Source: Amphibacillus xylanus NBRC 15112 (GTDB taxonomy: Bacteria > Bacillota > Bacilli > Bacillales > Amphibacillaceae). From it: a stretch of 64,000 nt of DNA. The translations under genes and the position numbers were made by a program. The stretch lies in NCBI RefSeq assembly GCF_000307165.1, contig NC_018704.1:1798001-1862000 (forward strand). The letters run 5' to 3'. Below the pieces are notes generated by a model that saw nothing but the letters and a program-made list of their open reading frames with translations, made no database searches and was not told the origin of the DNA. Positions 34,520-43,952 of the stretch are shown piece by piece (position 1 is the first letter of the stretch; each line of letters starts with the position of its first letter).

Positions 34520-35701
34520 ATGGAAACACAAAACAATCTCCAATCTAGAAGAATTCCAATTGATTATACAATTGCATTTTTAGTCTTTATCCTTGCAATC
34601 TTTAGCCTAGTAGCTATTTATAGTGCCTCTGGTCAATATGCCAGTGGAGATAGTACATACTTTGTTAAACGACAATTAGTTTTTTATGGACTAGGTTTTA
34701 TCGCCATGATGGTCGTTGCTTCAATTGATTTTGAAATACTTGAGAAGCTAACAATCCCACTCTATATCTGTGGCATACTTCTACTAATGGCTGTTGAGGT
34801 ATTTGGTGTTGAGAAACTTGGTGCGAAGCGTGCAATTAGTTTGAAAGTTATTGATGTTCAGCCTTCAGAATTTATGAAGTTCTTCTTAATTATCTTAATA
34901 TCATCATTACTTGCAAAACTAGGAAAGAGCAGACTTAGTTTTAAAGAAAGCATTGTTGTAACAATTAAAATACTCTTCTTTACAGCAATACCACTTGTCT
35001 TAATCCTAAGACAGCCTGACTTAGGAACAACTTTAATGATTATCTTTGCTGTTGCGATGTTAATTTACACATCAAGTATTTCATTAAAAATGAGTTATTT
35101 ACTTACGGCATTAGGAATCAGTGGATTAGGCGCGTTAGTCTTCTTATATTTTAATAATTTTGAGCTTTTTAGTAAGCTTATTCATAGTCACCAACTTTCA
35201 AGAATTTATGGTTGGTTAAATCCTGCCGAGCATTCCCAAGGATTTGGCTACCAGCTCCAACAAGCACTACTCGGCATTGGATCGGGACAACTTACTGGTT
35301 CTGGCTTTAATCAAGGCTATCAAGTTCAAAGTGGACGTATACCTGAGGTTCACACTGATTTTATTTTTGCTGTCATTGGTGAGGAGTTTGGCTTTATTGG
35401 GACAAGTCTATTAATTATCGTATTTTTCTTACTTATCTATCGAATTATCACGATTGCGATAAATGCCAATTCGTTATTTGGTGTTTATATTTGCATTGGT
35501 GTTATCGCACTATATACGTTTCAAATTTTCCAAAATATCGGTATGACAATTGGTTTAATGCCGATTACAGGTATTGCACTGCCATTTATCAGTTATGGTG
35601 GGAGTTCATTATTAACGAATATGATGGCCCTAGGGTTAGTCACAAGTGTCCATCTAAGAACAAAAACTTACATGTTTGGTGAGGACGAATCAATGGAATA
35701 G
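34520..35701 (+). CDS. rodA: RodA-type SEDS peptidoglycan polymerase
   Basis: 393 residues, about ten membrane segments, SEDS family (FtsW/RodA/SpoVE). These proteins polymerise lipid II into glycan strands with a partner penicillin-binding protein. Conserved blocks include QPSEFMKF, RQPDLGT and SYGGSSLL. The loop GYQVQSGRIPEVHTDFIFAV with GEEFGFIG reads as RodA type (cell elongation). It is followed six bases later by a second SEDS gene. The symbol is a best guess. Confidence 0.8.
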   Translation: METQNNLQSRRIPIDYTIAFLVFILAIFSLVAIYSASGQYASGDSTYFVKRQLVFYGLGFIAMMVVASIDFEILEKLTIPLYICGILLLMAVEVFGVEKLGAKRAISLKVIDVQPSEFMKFFLIILISSLLAKLGKSRLSFKESIVVTIKILFFTAIPLVLILRQPDLGTTLMIIFAVAMLIYTSSISLKMSYLLTALGISGLGALVFLYFNNFELFSKLIHSHQLSRIYGWLNPAEHSQGFGYQLQQALLGIGSGQLTGSGFNQGYQVQSGRIPEVHTDFIFAVIGEEFGFIGTSLLIIVFFLLIYRIITIAINANSLFGVYICIGVIALYTFQIFQNIGMTIGLMPITGIALPFISYGGSSLLTNMMALGLVTSVHLRTKTYMFGEDESME

Positions 35702-35712
35702 GGGAAATGATT

Positions 35713-36825
35713 ATGAAGAAACGACTGAAAAAATTTGATTATGGACTGATTGCGGTTGTTTTAGCACTATCAGTTTTTGGTACGATTATGATCTACAGCT
35801 CTAGCTATACGCTTAGTACATTACAATATGATCATGGTCATTACTTCTTTATGCGTCAATTAGTGTTTCTCGTTCTGGGATTATCAGTCTTTGCTGTCAT
35901 GTCGTTTATTTCATTAAAGACTTTAGGAAAGTTAAGCCCATTTTTAATCATTATTTCAATTATTCTACTCTTTCTCGTATTAATTCCAGGTATTGGCGTT
36001 GTGCGAAATGAGGCTCGAAGATGGCTTGCATACCCATTTACATTTCAACCTTCAGAAATTGTTAAAGTATTTATGATCATTTACTTTGCTCATATTTATG
36101 CAAAAAAACAACCTTATATCGACCAATTTAAAAAAGGAGTATTACCTCCTCTCTTAATATTGGCATTTGTTTTTTACCTTATTTTACAACAACCCGATTT
36201 TGGGACTGCAACTCATATTTTATTAATTTGTGGTCTAATTATCTTCTTTAGTGGTGTAAAGATGCGTCATATTTTATTACTAGGTTCAATCGGGCTTTCT
36301 GGATTATTCTTCATTATGATTTCTCAACCGTATCGATTAAATCGAATTACATCTTTTATGAATACATTCGATGATCCTAGTGGTGATGGCTATCAATTAA
36401 TTAATTCATATATTTCAATCGCTACAAGCGGGCTTTCTGGCAATGGTCTTGGTAATAGTGTGCAAAAGCTTGGCTACTTACCTGAGGCTCATACGGATTT
36501 TATTATGGCTGTTATTGTTGAAGAGCTTGGTTTAATTGCTGTTATTTTTGTAATCGGCTCTTACTTGTTTATTTTATATCGAGGTATTCGTATCGCAAAA
36601 GAAGTCGATTCACTATATTTAAGATTATTAGCGTTAGGCGTGACCTTTCAAATTATCATTCAAGCGGTCTTTAACTTAGGTGCAGTGAGCGGCGTGCTAC
36701 CAATCACTGGAATCCCACTACCTTTTATTAGCTACGGAGGAACATCACTCGTCTTTACATTACTCTCAGCAGGGATTTTAGTTAACATCTCAGGACGGCG
36801 AAGAGAACCTGCAATTAATAATTAA
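35713..36825 (+). CDS. FtsW/SpoVE-type SEDS peptidoglycan polymerase
   Basis: 370 residues, SEDS family. NSVQKLGYLPEAHTDFIMAV with EELGLIA resembles FtsW/SpoVE (division or spore cortex) more than RodA. QPSEIVKVF, QQPDFGT and SYGGTSL are intact. ATG 35713 (MKKRL) fits the AGGGGAA ribosome site better than ATG 35707. Tandem with the RodA-like gene, so co-expressed. Whether it serves division, elongation or cortex cannot be decided here. Confidence 0.82.
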   Translation: MKKRLKKFDYGLIAVVLALSVFGTIMIYSSSYTLSTLQYDHGHYFFMRQLVFLVLGLSVFAVMSFISLKTLGKLSPFLIIISIILLFLVLIPGIGVVRNEARRWLAYPFTFQPSEIVKVFMIIYFAHIYAKKQPYIDQFKKGVLPPLLILAFVFYLILQQPDFGTATHILLICGLIIFFSGVKMRHILLLGSIGLSGLFFIMISQPYRLNRITSFMNTFDDPSGDGYQLINSYISIATSGLSGNGLGNSVQKLGYLPEAHTDFIMAVIVEELGLIAVIFVIGSYLFILYRGIRIAKEVDSLYLRLLALGVTFQIIIQAVFNLGAVSGVLPITGIPLPFISYGGTSLVFTLLSAGILVNISGRRREPAINN

Positions 36826-36858
36826 ATATAAAAATAGCGTTATTAAGAAAGGATTATT

Positions 36859-37281
36859 ATGACATTTCAAGTTATTCAAGCACAGACAGACAAAGAAATA
36901 GCAGATGCGCTGTCAATTCGCAATCAAGTTTTTATTGAAGAGCAAGGTGTAGACCCTAAAATTGAGCATGACCAATATGATGCGGAAGCAATTCATTTTG
37001 TTGGTTATCTGAATCAAGAACCGATTGCGGTGGCAAGAGTTCGAATCATTGATCACAAAGGTAAAATTCAGCGTGTTGCTGTATTAAAATCATATCGAAA
37101 CAAAGGTTATGGAAAAAAGCTGATACTTGCGATTGAGTCATTTTTATCAGAAAAACAGATTTCAAGCTTTTATTTAAATGCGCAGTCTCAAGTCATTGAA
37201 TTTTATCAATCCCTCGGTTACACCGTTTCATCTGAACCATTTTACGAAGCAAATATTCAACATGTCACGATGGCTAAATAA
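36859..37281 (+). CDS. GNAT-family N-acetyltransferase (YjcF-like)
   Basis: 140 residues, single GNAT domain. The acetyl-CoA loop is RVAVLKSYRNKGYGKKLI (about 75-92), followed by FYLNAQSQVIEFYQSLGY, the hallmark of the YjcF/ElaA-like group. Substrate unknown. AAAGGA precedes the ATG; a terminator overlaps the stop codon. Confidence 0.85.
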   Translation: MTFQVIQAQTDKEIADALSIRNQVFIEEQGVDPKIEHDQYDAEAIHFVGYLNQEPIAVARVRIIDHKGKIQRVAVLKSYRNKGYGKKLILAIESFLSEKQISSFYLNAQSQVIEFYQSLGYTVSSEPFYEANIQHVTMAK

Positions 37282-37297
37282 TGCCATCGTTTTTTTA
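37268..37297 (+). terminator. Terminator overlapping the GNAT gene end
   Basis: CGATGGC (37268-37274) pairs with GCCATCG (37283-37289), followed by eight T residues. Confidence 0.9.
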
Positions 37298-37379
37298 TCG
37301 CTCAATCTGGATGAGTTATAAGTATATAATTTATAAAATTTGTCTAACCTTACATTATGAAGTTAAAGGGGGACAATAA

Positions 37380-38060
37380 ATGGGATATAATTATAGCTCT
37401 GTATTTTTCGAGACTGTCTTTGGTTATTTTGCCTTATTTGTGATTGCAAAAATATTAGGAAAAACACAAATTCGACAACTAACTGCCTTTGACTTTATTT
37501 CAGCACTATTACTTGGTGAGTTAGTTGGTAATGCTTTGTACGATGAAAATGTAGGCATACCACATGTAGCCTTTGCGATTGCTACGTGGGGTACGTTAAT
37601 GTATGTAACAGAGTTCATTACTCAACGATTCAAGGGATCACGCTCTTTACTAGAAGGCCGCCCTGCTATTATTGTTAGAAAAGGCAAGATCGATCGTGAA
37701 GCAATGAAGAAAAACAAATTAGACATCAATCAATTTCAACATTTATTACGCTTAAAGGATGTATTTTCATTAAGAGATGTCGAATATGCCATTTTAGAAA
37801 ATGACGGTACGATATCTGTATTAAATAACACACGCTCACAAACACCTACAAGAAAAGACCTTAAACTTCAAGATGAAAAAGTCTATTTACCTGTTACATT
37901 AATAAATGATGGTGAAATTATTGAAGATAATCTAGCTGAAATCAACAAAGACAAAGACTGGCTATACGACCAGATTAAAAAACAAAAAATCTCTTCAATC
38001 GAAGAGATCTTTTATGCAGAGTATTTAGAAGATGAGCCACTTTTCATTCAAAAGATGTGA
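37380..38060 (+). CDS. DUF421 membrane protein (YetF/YrbG family)
   Basis: 226 residues. Three N-terminal membrane segments (to about residue 80) are followed by a cytoplasmic DUF421 domain (GRPAIIVRKGKIDREAMKKN, LRLKDVFSLRDVEYAIL). Several paralogues of this family are present in Bacillus; some are linked to spores or the envelope. Function unknown. Good AAAGGGGG ribosome site. Confidence 0.85.
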   Translation: MGYNYSSVFFETVFGYFALFVIAKILGKTQIRQLTAFDFISALLLGELVGNALYDENVGIPHVAFAIATWGTLMYVTEFITQRFKGSRSLLEGRPAIIVRKGKIDREAMKKNKLDINQFQHLLRLKDVFSLRDVEYAILENDGTISVLNNTRSQTPTRKDLKLQDEKVYLPVTLINDGEIIEDNLAEINKDKDWLYDQIKKQKISSIEEIFYAEYLEDEPLFIQKM

Positions 38061-38073
38061 AAAGCGGCTTTTT

Positions 38074-38358
38074 TTATATAGAATAATTGATTTGGCGGCC
38101 AATTCCTGTTATTTCAGCATAACGGTCATCATGTTGATCTGAACTTGATGTTTGTTGCGTCTGATTATTTGTAGTTTGCTTTAAAGGCTTAAATTGGTGA
38201 GTGAACCTTGCCATTTTACCATGAGCAGAAGTAAAATAGCGGACTTTAACCTCTTTTGGGTAGATGCGGTCTACTGGAATAAAATCACGCTCTATTACGC
38301 TGATACGTTCATGGTAATGTAGTGTTTGATAATTGGTGATTGGCAGAATATATCCCAT
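38074..38358 (-). CDS. Small hypothetical protein in coat-gene region
   Basis: 94 residues, no membrane segment, rich in tyrosine at the start (MGYILPITNYQTLHYHERI) and glutamine/threonine/serine in the middle. ATG 38358 is chosen because GGAGGG ends just before the earlier ATG 38364, leaving ideal spacing to 38358. I do not recognise the family. Location next to coat genes suggests a sporulation role, by context only. Confidence 0.6.
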   Translation of the reverse strand: MGYILPITNYQTLHYHERISVIERDFIPVDRIYPKEVKVRYFTSAHGKMARFTHQFKPLKQTTNNQTQQTSSSDQHDDRYAEITGIGRQINYSI

Positions 38359-38425
38359 GACCATCCCTCCTCAATAATCTATACCCGCTTCTTGATCCTC
38401 TTATGCAAATATTTCACTATTTTTT

Positions 38426-38674
38426 CTAAAGCCATGAAAATGGTGGACGACGATTAGGTTGATCTTCTGACTGTTGTTCAACTTCTTCCTCATCATTCTC
38501 TGACTCTTCTATAGGTTGTTCTTCATTTTCCACTTCAGATTGTTCGAATCTAGGTGGACGAGGGCCAAAGAATGGATGTCCTGGTCTCCCTTTACGAACG
38601 ATAGGTTCAAAATAGACGTTTTCAGCCTGAATTACCAAGTCCTTTACTTTAATAATTTTTCTTTGATCAGACAT
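38426..38674 (-). CDS. Small acidic protein, possible coat-associated
   Basis: 82 residues: a conserved-looking start (KIIKVKDLVIQAENVYFEP), a glycine/proline stretch GRPGHPFFGPRPPRF, then an almost purely acidic/glutamine tail ending RRPPFSWL. The low-complexity acidic tail is expected to be disordered. Family not recognised. AAAGGAGTGAT precedes the ATG. It is divergent from cotZ and may be a spore surface component by context. Confidence 0.6.
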   Translation of the reverse strand: MSDQRKIIKVKDLVIQAENVYFEPIVRKGRPGHPFFGPRPPRFEQSEVENEEQPIEESENDEEEVEQQSEDQPNRRPPFSWL

Positions 38675-38792
38675 TTACTTATCACTCCTTTTCTAACTAA
38701 GTATGAAGTCGCTAATAGTTTATGTGAACACGAACTGAATGTGCCTTTTTTTTATCCCATCCACATTTGCCCACACTAACAAACTACTTGCA

Positions 38793-38801
38793 CATACCTT
38801 A
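38793..38801 (+). promoter_or_regulatory. SigK-like -10 element of cotZ
   Basis: CATACCTTA matches the mother-cell sigma-K -10 consensus CATANNNTA, 38 bases before the cotZ start, with AC dinucleotides about 16 bases upstream as the -35 requires. It fits late coat gene expression. Confidence 0.55.
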
Positions 38802-38838
38802 TAAGTGAAGAAGATTATATGAAAGGGGATAATTGCTT

Positions 38839-39291
38839 ATGTCATGCGGCTCAAAATATCACACAGGTAGTTGTGTAGCGGATATATTAAAAGAAATTGT
38901 TGCAGCTCAGGACAATATTGCAGGGGATTGTTGTGATACAAGTTGTGAACGTTCAATAGCGGAATTGCTTGGTGATACTCAGGCTCCAACGAACTTAGAC
39001 ACTGTTCCTGTCCTGCTATATTGTAAAGATTGTACGCCATTTAAAGGATATGGTGCACCATTTAACGCGATTGCAGACGTAGTTGGAAGCTTCTACTTTA
39101 GAGTTAAAAAAGTTGATAGCAAAAACTGTGCAGTCCTTGAATTATTAAGAACACCAAATGATCCAGAAGCTGACCCAGTTTCACCAGTTACTCAATTTAC
39201 AGCAAACTTACAAGCAACAGGTATTTGTATCACTGTAGATTTAGATTGCTTCTGTCATGTTACATGCTTACCTCCAATCACTGCACTATAA
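38839..39291 (+). CDS. cotZ: Spore coat/crust protein CotZ/CotY
   Basis: 150 residues, cysteine-rich (MSCGSKYHTGSCV, CCDTSCE, YCKDCTPFKGYG, CFCHVTC), the pattern of the CotY/CotZ family that crosslinks the outer coat or crust. Length is between B. subtilis CotZ and CotY, so a single ancestral-type gene stands for both. ATG 38839 is chosen over TTG 38833 by the AAGGGG site. It is convergent with cotO, as expected for the coat cluster. Confidence 0.9.
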   Translation: MSCGSKYHTGSCVADILKEIVAAQDNIAGDCCDTSCERSIAELLGDTQAPTNLDTVPVLLYCKDCTPFKGYGAPFNAIADVVGSFYFRVKKVDSKNCAVLELLRTPNDPEADPVSPVTQFTANLQATGICITVDLDCFCHVTCLPPITAL

Positions 39292-39300
39292 GGTTCAAAC

Positions 39301-39330
39301 AAGAGGTTCCATTATTGGAACCTCTTTTTA
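39301..39330. terminator. Terminator between cotZ and cotO
   Basis: AAGAGGTTCC (39301-39310) pairs with GGAACCTCTT (39317-39326), followed by TTT. Confidence 0.85.
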
Positions 39331-39380
39331 CTTAGCACGTTTATTGTCAATCTATTCAGACAGGGAAGCTAATTCCATTA

Positions 39381-39752
39381 TCAAAAGCCTATGATCCTTA
39401 AATCACTAATCTCTTCAATCATAAAATTCCGTTTCCTTTTTGTATGTCTATCTTCAAAAACAAACTGCTGTCCTTCTCTAGCTATAATTCTCCCGCGATA
39501 AAGTTTATTACCTACTGAAAATCTACAGTTTAATTTCGGTAAAAAAGCAGATGGCTTGGCTAAATAATCTAGTTTTTCCTCAATAGTCATCTGATTAAAT
39601 GCATTTCTCGATTGATTCGTATGTCTACCCAGTTCTTGTTGAACTGATGGGTTTGAAGATTCTTCATATTCAGTATGGTATTCAGCTTGCATTGGCGCAT
39701 GTGGAGTCATTGAGCTAGACTGATCAATAAATAATAATGGTTTTGAAGCCAT
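39381..39752 (-). CDS. cotO: Spore coat protein CotO
   Basis: 123 residues. N-terminal KPLLFIDQ and HAPMQA, and a C-terminal domain ending EEISDLRIIGF, match CotO (YjbX), a morphogenetic coat protein. It is about 100 residues shorter than the B. subtilis protein, lacking much of the middle. ATG 39752 is preferred over GTG 39758 because GAGGAGG lies eight bases before it. Order fabI-cotO-cotZ matches B. subtilis. Confidence 0.82.
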   Translation of the reverse strand: MASKPLLFIDQSSSMTPHAPMQAEYHTEYEESSNPSVQQELGRHTNQSRNAFNQMTIEEKLDYLAKPSAFLPKLNCRFSVGNKLYRGRIIAREGQQFVFEDRHTKRKRNFMIEEISDLRIIGF

Positions 39753-39811
39753 GAACACATCCTCCTCTCTTTAATTACTATATGAAAAATGCCGAAAATG
39801 TGTTATAACCC

Positions 39812-39840
39812 ATAAAAAAAACAAGCAGCTCTGCTCGTTT
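39812..39840 (-). terminator. Terminator of fabI
   Basis: AAACAAGCAG/CTGCTCGTTT (39819-39828, 39831-39840) with a T-run on the minus strand. Confidence 0.8.
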
Positions 39841-39843
39841 TTT

Positions 39844-40623
39844 TTATGCTAAACCTAAAATATTATATCCTGCATCGACATGAATGATTTCTCCTGTAAC
39901 GCCTTGTGATAAATCACTTAATAGGTAATATGCAGTAGATCCTACTTCTTCTTGAGTTACTGTTCGTCTTAGTGGCGCCTTCGTTTCAATCTCTTTTAAA
40001 ATCGAATTAAAGTCACCAACACCTTTTGCCGATAAAGTTCGGATTGGGCCTGCTGATATAGCATTCACTCGAATATTATCTTTACCTAAATCATTGGCTA
40101 AGTATTTCATGCTTGCATCAAGACTTGCTTTGGCCACACCCATAATATTGTAATTCTGGACAACTCGTTCTCCACCTAAATAAGTTAATGTTATAATGCT
40201 GCCACCCTCAGTCATTAATGGTTTAGCAGCTCTAGCTACACCAACTAATGAATACGCACTTATATTATGCGCAAGTAAGAAACCATCACGTGATGTATCA
40301 ACAAACTCCCCCTTTAAATCGTCTCGTTCAGCAAAAGCGATACAGTGAGCGACGCCATGAATCGTACCGACATCAGCTTGAATTTGCTTAAATGTATCTT
40401 GAATCGATTGATCACTTGACACATCACACTGATAAAATAATGACGAGTTCCCACTTAATGTTTCGGCTAATTGTTTTACTGGTTTTTCAAATCGTTCACT
40501 TGCATAAGTAAAAATTAACCGCGCCCCAACTTGATCAAGTGCCTTAGCAATTCCCCATGCTAAGCTTCGTTTATTTGCTACACCCATGATGACATATGTT
40601 TTATCTGATAATGAAAAGTTCAT
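39844..40623 (-). CDS. fabI: Enoyl-[acyl-carrier-protein] reductase FabI
   Basis: 259 residues, SDR-fold enoyl-ACP reductase of type II fatty acid synthesis. It has the divergent glycine motif GVANKRSLAWGIA, and the catalytic tyrosine and lysine in YNIMGVAK (about 158 and 165), six residues apart as in FabI. The C-terminal VTGEIIHVDAGYNILG is typical. It lies in the yjbW position of the B. subtilis map. Confidence 0.95.
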   Translation of the reverse strand: MNFSLSDKTYVIMGVANKRSLAWGIAKALDQVGARLIFTYASERFEKPVKQLAETLSGNSSLFYQCDVSSDQSIQDTFKQIQADVGTIHGVAHCIAFAERDDLKGEFVDTSRDGFLLAHNISAYSLVGVARAAKPLMTEGGSIITLTYLGGERVVQNYNIMGVAKASLDASMKYLANDLGKDNIRVNAISAGPIRTLSAKGVGDFNSILKEIETKAPLRRTVTQEEVGSTAYYLLSDLSQGVTGEIIHVDAGYNILGLA

Positions 40624-40780
40624 TTTACCAACCTCCCGGCGATTTTATAACTTGTTATTAGTACCTGATACTATATTAACGGAATCAATCAAAAAAAACA
40701 ACTTTTTTCTTTAATTGAAAACAAAATAAAGACAGCAATTATTATTTCATGCTGTCCTTATAATTATGAAGCTATTTTAT

Positions 40781-42142
40781 TTATAGTAAAAATTGCATAA
40801 ACATCGTTGCCATACCAAAGTATATTGTAATTGAAATAATATCATTGATCGTCGTAATAAATGGCCCGGATGCAACGGCTGGATCAATATTCAATCGATT
40901 CATTAATAAAGGAACAAGCGCACCAGAAATCGTCGCGACAAATAACGTTATCGCTATCGACAGCCCGACTAAAAAGCCTAAAAACATCGTTCCTTGCCAA
41001 ATAAAGATGATTAACCAAATCGCTAATCCACACGTAATACCCGTAATCATTCCTGTTATCGATTCACGCATAATTGTTTTGACAATACCGTGCTTTTGGA
41101 ATTCACCTGTTGCGATCCCTCGAACGGCAACCGCCAATGATTGTGTACCAGTATTACCAGCCATACCAGCAATGAGTGGAATAAAAATCGCAAGTAATGC
41201 GACTTGTTCAAGCGTTTCTTCAAAACGTGCGATAATACTTGCTGTAAATAAGCCTAAAATTAATAAAATGATTAGCCAAGGTAATCGTTTTTTTGCTGCA
41301 GTAATAGGGTTTTGATCAACATCGTCAACATCGACCCCAGCTAATTTGGAGTAATCATCACTTGCTTCTTCATCCATTACGTCCATAATGTCATCAACTG
41401 TAATAATCCCTAATAAATGATTTTGGAAATCAACGACTGGAAGTGCTAGGAAATCATAATCTCGCATCATTCGTGCAATGTCTTCCTGGTCATCACCTAC
41501 TGACACTGAAACAATTTGACGATTCACCACTTCATCAATCGTCAAATCTCCCTCTGCAATGATTAAATCACGTAATGAGATAACACCAATCAATTGCTGA
41601 TCATCATTTACGACATAAATATAGTAGATCGTTTCAGCATCTGGAGCTGCTTTTCGAAGGTGACGCATTGCTTCTTTCACGGTCATATGAGTGTTTACAA
41701 CGACAAATTCTGTCGTCATAATACTTCCTGCTGTTTTCTCTTCATAATGTAATAAATCTTTAATTTCGTCAGCTTCATCTTCAGGCATGATCGTCAAATA
41801 ACTAGCAACTTTATTTTTATCAAGGTCATTTAAAAGGTCAACTGCATCGTCTGTTGCCATATTAGCTAAGACTTGTGCAGCATAGGTTGGATTCATTTCA
41901 ACGATAAAATCACTTTGTTTTTCTCGTTCGACATGCTCAATCACATCAGCCATTTCCTCAGGAGACAAATAGGAATAAATTAAATATCTAACTTCCTCAG
42001 TTTGCGCCTCAAAAAACTCTGATTGGTCATAAGGGTGTATTTTAAGGAATTCATCCCTAAATTGGTTAATATCCTCATTTATAAGTGCTGCTTCAATGGC
42101 ATCGTTTATTTTTTCACGTGCATTTATCGTCACATTATTCAT
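40781..42142 (-). CDS. mgtE: Magnesium transporter MgtE
   Basis: 453 residues: N-terminal superhelical domain (about 1-130), tandem CBS domains (about 135-255; SIMTTEFVVVNTHMTVKEAM, LPVVDFQNHLLGIITVDD) and a five-helix channel domain with GNTGTQSLAVAVRG. Mg2+ bound at the CBS dimer closes the channel. No M-box riboswitch is visible in the 160-base upstream gap. GAGGAGGG precedes the ATG. Confidence 0.94.
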   Translation of the reverse strand: MNNVTINAREKINDAIEAALINEDINQFRDEFLKIHPYDQSEFFEAQTEEVRYLIYSYLSPEEMADVIEHVEREKQSDFIVEMNPTYAAQVLANMATDDAVDLLNDLDKNKVASYLTIMPEDEADEIKDLLHYEEKTAGSIMTTEFVVVNTHMTVKEAMRHLRKAAPDAETIYYIYVVNDDQQLIGVISLRDLIIAEGDLTIDEVVNRQIVSVSVGDDQEDIARMMRDYDFLALPVVDFQNHLLGIITVDDIMDVMDEEASDDYSKLAGVDVDDVDQNPITAAKKRLPWLIILLILGLFTASIIARFEETLEQVALLAIFIPLIAGMAGNTGTQSLAVAVRGIATGEFQKHGIVKTIMRESITGMITGITCGLAIWLIIFIWQGTMFLGFLVGLSIAITLFVATISGALVPLLMNRLNIDPAVASGPFITTINDIISITIYFGMATMFMQFLL

Positions 42143-42305
42143 AACTAAAACCCTCCTCTTTCTCTAAAGTTAATAAATTCATCAATACATTGTCTACAAT
42201 ATCTATTATTTGATACCCTTTACACTAAAATTGTACACTTTCTTTGTATTGAAAACCAGACAGATGCTAAACTTAACTTAAACAAGTGTTATGGAGGTTT
42301 AAATC

Positions 42306-43049
42306 ATGAAATATGATATTATCGGCGATATCCATGGTTGTTATGAGGAGTGCCTAAAATTAATTGATAAATTAGGCTATCAATCAAACGGACAAAATTA
42401 CTACCACCCTGAAAAAAGAATGCTTGTATTTTTAGGTGATCTAACCGATCGTGGACCATCATCATTAAAAGTTATTGAACTCGTTTATCAGCTAGTCATA
42501 GTAGATAAAATTGCTTACTACACACCTGGGAATCATTGTAATAAACTCTATCGATATTTCCTAGGAAATAAAGTTCAAATTCAGCATGGACTTGAAACGA
42601 CTGTTGAAGAATACCAAGCACTTTCAAATCGCGATCAAAAAATGATACGGCAAAAATTTATTACTCTTTATGAGCAAGCTGATTTGTACATCCAATTACC
42701 TGATGTAAAAGCCGTCGTTGCCCATGCTGGAATTCGATCAGATTACATTGGACGTTATGATAAAAAAGTTCAGTCTTTCGTCTTGTATGGTGATGTCACT
42801 GGTGCTAAACACCCTGATGGAAGACCTATTCGTCGAGACTGGGCAAAGGATTACCACGGTGATCAATGGATTGTCTTTGGACATACACCTGTTTTAAAAC
42901 CGAGACAACTAAACAAAACAATCAACATCGACCTCGGTTGTGTCTTTGGTAATAAACTAGCTGCGTTTCAATTACCTGAGGAAAAAGTTGTCACAGTTAC
43001 TTCTAATCAGCCATTACAAGCTGAAAAATTTCATCAATACGACGAATAA
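42306..43049 (+). CDS. prpE: Bis(5'-nucleosyl)-tetraphosphatase PrpE
   Basis: 247 residues, PPP-type metallophosphatase with [19 protein letters not shown] and FGHTP motifs. PrpE cuts Ap4A-like nucleotides and affects spore germination in B. subtilis. There it follows yjbO on the same strand; here it is convergent with yjbO, nine bases apart, showing a local inversion. Confidence 0.92.
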   Translation: MKYDIIGDIHGCYEECLKLIDKLGYQSNGQNYYHPEKRMLVFLGDLTDRGPSSLKVIELVYQLVIVDKIAYYTPGNHCNKLYRYFLGNKVQIQHGLETTVEEYQALSNRDQKMIRQKFITLYEQADLYIQLPDVKAVVAHAGIRSDYIGRYDKKVQSFVLYGDVTGAKHPDGRPIRRDWAKDYHGDQWIVFGHTPVLKPRQLNKTINIDLGCVFGNKLAAFQLPEEKVVTVTSNQPLQAEKFHQYDE

Positions 43050-43057
43050 CGCTGCGA

Positions 43058-43924
43058 CTATTTTTCAATGACATTAAGATCTTCTGGCCAGTTAGATTCA
43101 AACTGTAAACGTTCATTCGTAATCGGATGATTAAATGATAATTTTGTACAATGGAGCGCTTGTCGTTTAACTAAATCTACTGATCCACCATAAAGCTGAT
43201 CACCGGCTAACGGATGACCAATATGAGCAAAATGCACTCTAATTTGATGTGTTCTCCCTGTTTCTAATTGAACAGCGACAAGACTATAATCATCATACGC
43301 ACGAATAAGTTGATAATGCGTAATCGCCTGCTTACCTTCTGGTGTCACCATGCGTTCTATAATTGATTCAGATTTTCTACCAATAGGTGCATTAATTGTG
43401 CCAGAATGATTCATTAGTTTACCGTGGACAAGCGCCATATAATGCCGTTCTATAGGCTTCTGATGTAGTAGACTATGGCAATAATCCTGTTTAGCAACTA
43501 GCATTAGCCCTGACGTATCTCGATCTAGTCGAGTCACAATATGAACAGTATAATCAACATTTTGTTGATCATAATGATAAATCAAACCATTCGCAATCGC
43601 TGGCTCTTGGTTACCAAGTGAAGGTATAACTGCGATATTTGCATCTTTATTTAAAATAATTATGAAGTCATCTTCATAGATAATGTCTAGCTTTAACTTA
43701 ACTGGTGTTAAGCTCGGTGATCGTATTTCTTTAGGGAATACAAGCCTTACCTGATCACCTGCTGTTAATACCTTTCTAACAGTAACTAACTCATCATTTA
43801 CCAAAATCTGTCCACCATCAAATTTTAATGTTTTCACCATTGCACGTGATAAACCTATCTTTTCTCTCAAAAAATCACGGAGAATCATTTGATTCTCCGC
43901 TTCTGTTACTTGCCAAATTAACAA
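43058..43924 (-). CDS. RluD-family pseudouridine synthase (YjbO)
   Basis: 288 residues. An S4-like N-terminal segment (REKIGLSRAMVKTLKFDGGQ) precedes the RluA/RluD catalytic domain, whose HIVTRLDRDTSGLMLVAK contains the catalytic aspartate. It modifies uridines in ribosomal RNA. Third gene of a sasB-nadK-yjbO operon with gaps of under 30 bases. Position equals B. subtilis yjbO. Confidence 0.9.
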   Translation of the reverse strand: MLIWQVTEAENQMILRDFLREKIGLSRAMVKTLKFDGGQILVNDELVTVRKVLTAGDQVRLVFPKEIRSPSLTPVKLKLDIIYEDDFIIILNKDANIAVIPSLGNQEPAIANGLIYHYDQQNVDYTVHIVTRLDRDTSGLMLVAKQDYCHSLLHQKPIERHYMALVHGKLMNHSGTINAPIGRKSESIIERMVTPEGKQAITHYQLIRAYDDYSLVAVQLETGRTHQIRVHFAHIGHPLAGDQLYGGSVDLVKRQALHCTKLSFNHPITNERLQFESNWPEDLNVIEK

Positions 43925-43952
43925 CGCTCTCTACACCTTTCTCCAATAACAC

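Noticed and set aside
40845-41315. 156-codon ORF opposite mgtE
   Set aside because: Antisense shadow of the MgtE membrane domain.
42143-42305. M-box magnesium riboswitch for mgtE
   Set aside because: The divergent gap is short and shows none of the conserved M-box stems.
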